Of a stretch of 64,000 bases of DNA, positions 14,537 through 24,743 are shown piece after piece. How positions within the stretch are numbered: the first letter of the stretch is position 1; each line of letters begins with the position of its first letter. The DNA is from Taenia hydatigena (lineage: Eukaryota > Platyhelminthes > Cestoda > Cyclophyllidea > Taeniidae): NCBI GenBank assembly GCA_036345935.2, contig JADWOT020000008.1, positions 2,397,114 through 2,461,113 on the forward strand. The letters are read 5' to 3'. The notes beneath the pieces were generated by a model. The model had not been told where the DNA came from, searched no databases, and saw only the letters and a list, made by a program, of their open reading frames with translations. A program made the position numbers and the translations under genes.

Positions 14537-17500
14537 ATCACGTCAATCAGTCGGTTTGGAAGGATGAATCGTGGCAAGATGACAGCTCTTCCAACTTGGT
14601 CAACATGATCGGGTTGGTGAATGCTTTAACACTCGCCCCTTATGCATTTCAAGAAGTTTTTGTCCTCGAAGGTGCTAATTATCAAAATCAATATCTTCAA
14701 ACTCATCAACCACGTCAGCTCTGTTCCATCCATCTGTGCAAACTCTTCTTCATTCTGACGTGTTGGTTGCAAACAGTGCAGTACTGGTGGATAGAGTTTG
14801 CAAGGATCAGCCTGGAGATAGATTGATCCACAAGTAAGGAACTGTTGCAGTCAAATAGCTGAAGTAGAGTCTGCTGAAGTCAGGTCTGTCATGCACTTCT
14901 TATCACCAGTGAGAACGTAGTTGGCGTCGACTTCGACTCACATCATCAACCAACTCACTAATGTTCATGTGCCTGTCATGTGGTGGGTCAGTAGACGGTG
15001 CGAGTTGCAATTACACAGCATCCACGTAAGGTTTCCTCTAGAAGTAGATCGCGAGGTTGTATGCTCAGAACAGTGACAATATTACACCCTCAAAGAGCAC
15101 CGTCTCCACTATGAAATGGCCTAAAGATGCTAGTTGACTTGAAAGCTGAGTACTGCGACACCTTAGATGCAATGCTGATTCCACTCTGCATCCACCACTG
15201 CATTCGATATAGAAGCTCGAAGAACCATCCCTTCTAGGACTGACTGGATTCGACGGTGATTGTCATTAGCACCATGAGTGACGGAGTCGGATGAAGGAAT
15301 GCAAACGCAATGGGTTTGTCTCGATGAGAAATAAGGCGAAGGAGGAAGGGAGGGTCAGGAAATGGGATAGGTCAAGTGCGCATATCTGGGTCCAACTTTG
15401 TCGCTTTCATTCGCTGAGTCAGGTCGTTTGAGTCAGCTCGATATGGCTGACTTGGTGGTACAGGTAGCAGCAAAGGAATCCTCTTTAGGTGCACAGCTGC
15501 AATGCTTTGTTACAATTTGCAGTGAGACAGCAATAGAGTGGCAAATTGGAGGCGTTACAATCTACTCACCATACTGATCAGATAAGAACTGATCAAATCT
15601 CCTACCACTGCGAGACAGACAGAATGGAAAGTGCTGCGCGAGACGGAGTGGTGTAGAGATGCGTGGCCACGTATGGAAAGAGGAAGCAGCAACAAAGAAG
15701 GAGGGAGAGTGGATGGTTAGAGCGGCACCAACAACAGATGGGAAGAAAGGCGAAAAGGTAAGAGGCGAGAGGGTAGGAGGGAAGCAACAATAAACATTCA
15801 GCAGATGTTTGAGGCCATCTTCCGACAAAAGAAGGACAGAGAGGAGAATGTTGTGAGTGAGCAACTGCGAAAGTCCAATTCCGCGTGTTTCAGTGGCTGT
15901 CACTTATGAAGGTCTGCACCACTAATCTCCAGTCTCTTATTGTCGACGCATCGATGTGCCTTGTCAGTGAACCTGGTGGCACAGTTGCACTCCTTCTTTG
16001 AGAAACCATTGCGTGAGGCCAGTGGCAACCATTCTTCTCCTTCTCGTCCAAGGTACAGGTTTGAACTCTCAAGTGGACAGCAGTGAGAAGTCGGAATCAT
16101 TTAGGAGGAGTGGATCGCTGCCCTAACATCTGTGCCACATTATTTACTTAATGAGTTACCAGTCATCATTTAATTCATTTGGTCAGTCGACTGGTCGGTT
16201 GGCCAGTCGTTAGTTCATGCATTAATGAGGAGATCAAAGCCTTACTTGTGTTTCTGCATCAACCTGGAATCGAATTGAACGAAAGTGGTCTTCACAGCGG
16301 TGAATCAAAGTGTGCGATTGTCTCCCTCCCTCCCTCCCTCTCCCTCTCCTTTCTGACCGCTCTCTGTCTCCCTCGTGTCCTTGTGCCGCCTAGCTAACCT
16401 ATACCCATCCCGCCACCTCCCCCTCGTCCCCATGCACATTCGTTTATTCATCGTTGTCAGACGTTCGGACGAGTCATCGCACATCCCACTGTTCCATGAC
16501 CACCTTACACCATCTTCAAATGTCACCTTTGGTGTGATCTCCAGCCTCCTCAGCCGTCCTAAGTAAAGAAGCAAAGTTGCAACCATTTGACTGGGTGATG
16601 CCAAGGTGGCAGGAGGAATGCAGAATAACTTCATTTGCTGCCTTACATGGTCAAGCATATGAGATGGGAGATGGAGAAGTGATCAAGTGGACGGTTGAGG
16701 TAGACCAGATTTCCTCTCAAAGGTGATCAGTTGACTACAACTAATCAGACCGATTAACAGCCACTCCAAGTGGACGAGACCAGATTCCAGATCAAAGCGT
16801 GTGCTCACCATCTACCTCTTTGAACAACGCTATAACGCTGACGCTCGACTGTTGGCTGTCGCATGGCTCCAGCTCCTTCACCTTACATTGAGTTCCAGTC
16901 CCATTCTGTCTGTCCAATTCCTGTGCACTCGATTGTCCTCTCCTCCTTGTGGTGCAGTAGCTAACACCTACCCATTGACCCATTTGTCGTCATTGTCTCG
17001 TGTAAGTGCTCGCATGCCAATATTTCGCTGCATCGTCTCACCAAACTGTAGCAGTGCAGACACAGCATCAGTTAGAGAGGATGTAACACTTAACAGACAA
17101 ACTCAGCTTCCACGTTGGATGTGTAACACCGACATCACGTGGAAAACTAGTTCTGGTCTCAGTGATGCAGATGAGGAACCACGCCTCGGAGTTGTCCACT
17201 CACCTTCTACCGCTCGCATGTTTCAATCACCACGACCACCTATTCTGACCATTGAAGGAAATTCCGCATTAATAGATCGAGTCAGAGAACCCAAAGGCCA
17301 GCCGCTTAATCATATTGGCTTAGAGGTGGCCGCGACATCCTCCTTCTTCCACTTCATGATCACCTTTTGTCCACTCACAGCATTCATCATCACCACTACC
17401 ACCACCACCACCATGACGACGACGTAGATCTTGGGTCCTTCTTCCATGTGCACCATGACGCATAGGTCTCTGCCATGGAGCTACCTCGTCCCACCTAACT

Positions 17501-20500
17501 AAACCCACCATTTGGGTTGTCAAATGGGGTCACAAACACCTACACACACACACACACACACAGACATCTGCCTACGACCACACATTATTATGCAACCACC
17601 AAATGCACTACCTATCTGCAAAGTGCCGTGGCAAATTGGAAGTGTTTGTGGCCTGTGTGGTTGTGATCGCCTGTCTGAGGATATGTTGACAGTCTACTTT
17701 TGTGCCTCTGACATTTGTCACCCACTTGCCCTTTACATTCGACCTTATTTACTGATGGCTTCTTGTAGTTTACCATGGGTCACCACTTCAAAGCAATGCA
17801 TTTGCCCCACCAACTTTTCTGCCACTTTATTTCACTTCGTTCCGCTTCTGCATCGGTAGCCTGCATCACCACTCACTTTCCTTCCTTCCATCACTGTGAG
17901 CAGTCAGTTGGGTAGAGACTTTGTCCAACCTCAGGATCTCGTAAATCAGACCATCACGGACCGATCTCACAATCCCATGTAGCTTTTCTGCTACCAACAC
18001 TTGTCATTGATCAGTTGAAGGCTTCTTTCTGCACTTCCTTCTGATCATGACAGTAGTTGGCTGGCTGGAAGACCAAGGTGTTTGGTGTCGACCTTACCAC
18101 GACAACGGTCTTTAACCCCTAAAAATCGCCTGCTATCTACGCATGACAATTGAGCTTTATTTTTGCTCCAATTGTTTTTGACTGAGAAACAGTTAGATAG
18201 ACAGACACAGAGTTGTTGATGAATTATGTACGGACCGTTTGGCCTAGGTCGAATGTATAAACAAATGAATTTTGGAGGAGGATTGGACTACTCAGCCTGT
18301 AGACAATGAGAGGGGATGGAATTTGATTGATGGATGAATGAATGGATGTGTAGGCGAATCGACAGGCAAGCAAGTAATCATAATGTGATGCAGAAAATTT
18401 AAGTCATTGCTGTCAAAGATCAGGAAGGCTACCTCTGGCAACGTCCATATTTTTCAACAGGTTCACGGGCAGTTTCCGCTGCAAGATCTAATGGTTGAAG
18501 AAGCTGAATCACCGATGAGTTTCACTGTCTACGCTGGCAATCGTTGCTTCGTGGTAGCCGCACCCAGTGAATGGCAACGTGACCGATGGTTGGAGGATAT
18601 CTCTCGAGCCATTCTTGCTGCTAAAACCACCCTTCCTTCGGTCTCTGCTCTCACTTCCAATGCTTCAGCTTTCCTTGGACTTGAAGCATCCATCTCCTCA
18701 GCTGCTATCACTGCTGATAACACCGAGGATGAAGAACCCAAATCTGAACGTTCTGGTAAGTATTCGACTGTTTATTTTTGAAAAGTCTTCTTAATTCTCA
18801 CGTAAATTGCTGAGTTTCACCACATTAATTGTCTAACCTTGACATTCTTTATTCACCTCTTAAAGTCGCATTCCCCTTTTTCGCATTGAACTGAAGCTTT
18901 TAAATTTCTAAAGTCAAAGTCAAGTACATCCTGCTAGCCATTTCCGTTCCTGTTGCCAATTTTCTACCTGTCTATTTCATTTTTTGGTGGAAAAGTGATA
19001 AACGATGGGAGGAGATGACAATATCTTCTTCCCGTTTCCTTCCAAATTATTTATCGAGTAGATAGGTCTTTGCCAAAAACCATTCCTTGACCCTTCGAAG
19101 TGGGGAAGCGATGAGATAGATGTAGCTGCTTTCCTATGCTGAAGGCGTGCAGAGAGGAGAACCCTGTACTCGTCTCGTCAGCCAAAGCCACGGCCACTGA
19201 GGCTCATCTTCAATACAAGTATTTGTCCTCTTGCTGTCCACCTGCTTGACCATTGCCAAGGGTTCAATTAGGGACATTTTAAAGGGATAAATATTTTTGA
19301 CGTATGTGGTCATTGCGTTGTCAAGTGGAGGGTGTCAACTACAAAGGTGTCATTAGGTAGCTAACTCAAAAACACTTCATATGTTTTATCCAGAAACTAG
19401 ATTTTACTGATTTGTTTTTTGTTGGAAGGGATCCATATTCATCAAGCATAGTTAGGTCTCTCGACTGACCTCGGCTTGATGCTCCCTGCTGCCTCTGGCA
19501 ATTCTATGACTATCCAACCAAGGGGAACACGGGTCCAAGGGGGTAGTTGGAGGAGGAACAATTAAAGGACGCGACATTTCGGCTTCTGGCACATAACAAC
19601 GTCCTAGTGATGGTGTAAGACATTCAGGAAGACCCTTCACTAATAGTGGATGTTGTTGGAAAACGTGCCAGGGTGATGCCTTCGCACTCGCTTGAACTGT
19701 CCAAGTCGAGCTTCACGTGACTGCCACATTGTTCTTCACCTCCTCCGCTTTGCATTCCGGAATCACACCCTATCTGGCTTTTGTACTTCAGGAATTCGGT
19801 TAGTCTAACGGTCTACCACTGAAGCTACTATGAGGTTGTAAGCCTTAGGCGGATGTTCCGATTCATTCTAGCAAGTCTGTAGAAAATTTGGCTGCCTGTG
19901 TGCCTGGTGAAATGTAGGCAGAATCTTTCTATCGTCGATGAAGAAACAAAAACAACTCCCAAGGTTGCATGTATGCAAGAATCACTTTGCTTCCTCTTTC
20001 TTAACAGACAGCCAGTCGAAGTGATTCAGCCAAAAGAAGTCAGCTATTCTTACAAGGCATGACGTGGCATAGCATGACATGACATGACACGACCAGACTT
20101 TATACTGCATGTCACGGAAGTTGTCCACCCTAGGACCCGAGCTTTATGGTGGGGAGAAGGAGGAGGGAGGTGGAAACTTTTTTTGCCTTGCCTTTACTTC
20201 TTATTCCCAACCTTCGTACTCTCCGGATTTTATTGTCTCCAGGTGTTTATCACCCTGCTGGGAGAGGGAAACGAGGTTCCAAAAACCAGTGGCCAGAGTA
20301 GAGCAAGGTTTATTGCCTTTTAGAGACAAAAAAAAGTGTGTAGAAGGTGCGAGCTAATAGTAGTTTTGTATGTGTTTAAAGAAGACTCGAGATAGGCTGA
20401 CATTTTTTATCTCTTTAAAAAGGAAGCGTTTTTTTATAGTTAAAAATGGAATAATTTGTTAGTATCTTGTCACTTCATCTGCGTCTAAATGAATATCACA

Positions 20501-23500
20501 ATAGGTCTTATTCTCAAGCTTCCTTGTCACTCAAAAAGTATTTTTTGCAGAAATCTACGCTCTTTGAATACTCCCACCGCTGTAATGTGTCTCCGCTTCC
20601 CTTCTGAGGCAGACTAATTGCGGAGTCGGCTTATTCTACCATTAAACCTTACAGCAGGGGCTGTCCTTAAGACCGGTGGAAGAGTTGAGTTAAATGACAA
20701 AGTTAAAGTAGGTATAGGCCCACCGACCAACACCTTGTGAAATTAAACCTAGTTTTCTGATTGCCCGTCTCTATATCCATCCATCCATCCATCCATCGAG
20801 TCCTGTTCACTATCCATTATCCATAACGAGTCATCCATCCATCCCTCCCCACGATCCATCTATTCAGCCATTTTAAGTTGCTCGGTACATCTGTTAAATC
20901 GTTACATTTCACCTGCTACCCGTACATCGAAATCCCCGTGTCTATCTAACTGTTTCTCAGTCAAAAACAATTGGAGCAAAAATAAAGCTCAATTGTCATG
21001 CGTAGATAGCAGGCGATTTTTAGGGGTTAAAGACCGTTGTCGTGGTAAGGTCGACACCAAACACCTTGGTCTTCCAGCCAGCAAACTACTGTCATGATCA
21101 GAAGGAAGTGCAGAAAGAAGCCTTCAACTGATCAATGACAAGTGTTGGTAGCAGAAAAGCTACATGGGATTGTGAGATCGGTCCGTGATGGTCTGATTTA
21201 CGAGATCCTGAGGTTGGACAAAGTCTCTACCCAACTGACTGCTCACAGTGATGGAAGGAAGGAAAGTGAGTGGTGATGCAGGCTACCGATGCAGAAGCAG
21301 AACGAAGTGAAATAAAGTGGCAGAAAAGTTGGTGGGGCAAATGCATTGCTTTGAAGTGGTGATCCATGGTAAACTACAAGAAGCCATCAGTAAATAAGGT
21401 CGAATGTAAAGGGCAAGTGGGTGACAAATGTCAGAGGCACAAAAGTAGACTGTCAACATATCCTCAGACAGGCGATCACAACCACACAGGCCACAAACAC
21501 TTCCAATTTGCCACGGCACTTTGCAGATAGGTAGTGCATTTGGTGGTTGCATAATAATGTGTGGTCGTAGGCAGATGTCTGTGTGTGTGTGTGTGTGTGT
21601 AGGTGTTTGTGACCCCATTTGACAACCCAAATGGTGGGTTTAGTTAGGTGGGACGAGGTAGCTCCATGGCAGAGACCTATGCGTCATGGTGCACATGGAA
21701 GAAGGACCCAAGATCTACGTCGTCGCGGTGGTGGTGGTGGTGGTGGTAGTGGTGATGATGAATGCTGTGAGTGGACAAAAGGTGGTCATGAAGTGGAAGA
21801 AGGAGGATGTTGCGGCCACCTCTAAGCCAATATGGTTAAGCGGCTGGCCTTTGGGTTCTCTGACTCGATCTATTAACGCGGAAGTTCCTTCAATGGTCAG
21901 AATAGGTGGTCGTGGTGATTGAAACATGCGAGCGGTAGAAGGTGAGTGGACAACTCCGAGGCGTGGTTCCTCATCTGCATCACTGAGACCAGAACTAGTT
22001 TTCCACGTGGTGTCGGTGTTACACATCCAACGTGGAAGCTGAGTGTGTCTGTTAAGTGTTACATCCTCTCTAACTGATGCTGTGTCTGCACTGCTACAGT
22101 GTCGTGAGACGATGCAGCGAAATATTGGCATGCGAGCACTTACACGAGACAATGACGACAAATGGGTCAATGGGTAGGTGTTAGCTACTGCACCACAAGG
22201 AGGAGAGGACAATCGAGTGCACAGGAATTGGACAGACAGAGTGGGACTGGAACTCAATGTGAGGTGAAGGAGCTGGACCCATGCGACAGCCAACAGTCGA
22301 GCGTCAGCGTTATAGCGTTGTTCAAAGAGGTAGATGGTGAGCACACGCTTTGATCTGGAATCTGGTCTCGTCCACTTGGAGTGGCTGTTAATCGGTCTGA
22401 TTAGTTGTAGTCAACTGATCACCTTTGAGAGGAAATCTGGTCTACCTCAACCGTCCACTTGATCACTTCTCCATCTCCCATCTCATATGCTTGACCATAT
22501 AGGGCAGCAAATGAAGTTATTCTGCATTCCTCCTGCCACCTTGGCATCACCCAGTCAAATGGTTGCAACTTTGCTTCTTTACTTAGGACGGCTGAGGAGG
22601 CTGGAGATCACACCAAAGTTGACATTTGAAGGTGGTGTAAGGTGGTCATGGAACAGTGGGATGTGCGATGACTCATCCGAACGTCTGACAACGATGAATA
22701 AACGAATGTGCATGGGGACGAGGGGAGGTGGCGGGATGGGTATAGGTTAGCTAGGCGGCACAAGGACACGAGGGAGACAGAGAGCGGTCAGAAAGGAGAG
22801 GGAGAGGGAGAGAGGGAGGGAGGGAGGGAGACAATCGCACACTTTGATTCACCGCTGTGAAGACCACTTTCGTTCAATTCGATTCCAGGTTGATGCAGAA
22901 ACAAAAGTAAGGCTTTGATCTCCTCATTAATGCATGAACTAACGACCGGCCAACCGACCGGTCGACTGACCAAATGAATTAAATGATGACTGGTAACTCA
23001 TTAAGTAAATAATGTGGCACAGATGTTAGGGCAGCGATCCGCTCCTCCTAAATGATTCCGACTTCTCACTGCTGTCCACTTGAGAGTTCAAACCAGTACC
23101 TTGGACGAGAAGGGGAAGACTGGTTGCCACTGGCCTCACGCAATGGTTTCTCAAAGAAGGAGTGCAACTGTGCCACCAGGTCCACTGACAAGGCATATCG
23201 ATGCGTCGACAATAAGAGACTGGAGATTAGTGGTGCAGACCTTCATGAGTGACAGCCACTGAAACACGCGGAATTGGACTTTCGCAGTTGCTCATTCACA
23301 ACATTCTCCTCTCTGTCCTTCTTTTGTCGGAAGATGGCCTCAAACATCTGCTGAATGTTTATTGTTGCTTCCCTCCTACCCTCTCGCCTCTTACCTTTTC
23401 GCCTTTCTTCCCATCCGTTGTTGGTGCCACTCTAACCATCCACTCTCCCTCCTTCTTTGTTGCTTCTTCCTCTTTCCATACGTGGCCACGCATCTCTACA

Positions 23501-24624
23501 CCACTCCGTCTCGCGCAGCACTTTCCATTCTGTCTGTCTCGCAGTGGTAGGATATTTGATCAGTATGGTGAGTAGATTGTAACGCCTCCAATTTGCCACT
23601 CTATTGCTGTCTCACTGCAAATTGTAACAAAGCATTGCAGCTGTGCATCTAAAGAGGATTCCTTTGCTGCTACCTGTACCACCAAGTCAGCCATATCGAG
23701 CTGACTCAAACGACCTGACTCAGCGAATGAAAGCGACAAAGTTGGACCCAGATATGCGCACTTGACCTATCCCATTTCCTGACCCTCCCTTCCTCCTTCG
23801 CCTTATTTCTCATCGAGACAAACCCATTGCGTTTGCATTCCTTCATCCGACTCCGTCACTCATGGTGCTAATGACAATCACCGTCGAATCCAGTCAGTCC
23901 TAGAAGGGATGGTTCTTCGAGCTTCTATATCGAATGCAGTGGTGGATGCAGAGTGGAATCAGCATTGCATCTAAGGTGTCGCAGTACTCAGCTTTCAAGT
24001 CAACTAGCATCTTTAGGCCATTTTATAGTGGAGAGGGTGCTCTTTGAGGGTGTAATATTGTCACTGTTCTGAGCATACAACCTCGCGATCTACTTCTAGA
24101 GGAAACCTTACGTGGATGCTGTGTAATTGCAACTCGCACCGTCTACTGACCCACCACATGACAGGCACATGAACATTAGTGAGTTGGTTGATGATGTGAG
24201 TCGAAGTCGACGCCAACTACGTTCTCACTGGTGATAAGAAGTGCATGACAGACCTGACTTCAGCAGACTCTACTTCAGCTATTTGACTGCAACAGTTCCT
24301 TACTTGTGAATCAATCTATCTTCAGGCAGATCCTTGCAAACTCTATCCACCAGTACTGCACTGTTTGCAACCAACACGTCAGAATGAAGAAGAGTTTGCA
24401 CAGATGGATGGAACAGAGCTGACGTGGTTGATGAGTTTGAAGATATTGATTTTGATAATTAGCACCTTGGAGGACAAAAACTTCTTGAAATGCATAAGGG
24501 GCGAGTGTTAAAGCATTCACCAACCCGATCATGTTGACCAAGTTGGAAGAGCTGTCATCTTGCCACGATTCATCTTTCCAAACCGACTGATTGACGTGAT
24601 ACAGACAGACAGACAGACAGACAG

Positions 24625-24662
<38 letters not shown>

Positions 24663-24671
24663 TGACTGACT

Positions 24672-24743
<72 letters not shown>

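Noticed and set aside
14473..17859. Several 60-208 codon frames in the left arm and their mirror images in the right arm
   Set aside because: They contain microsatellite-encoded peptides, lack splice logic and match no family. Their conservation between arms is explained by DNA-level duplication.
24601..24742. CRISPR-like array of short repeats
   Set aside because: It is a simple tetranucleotide tract with no spacers, in a eukaryotic genome.
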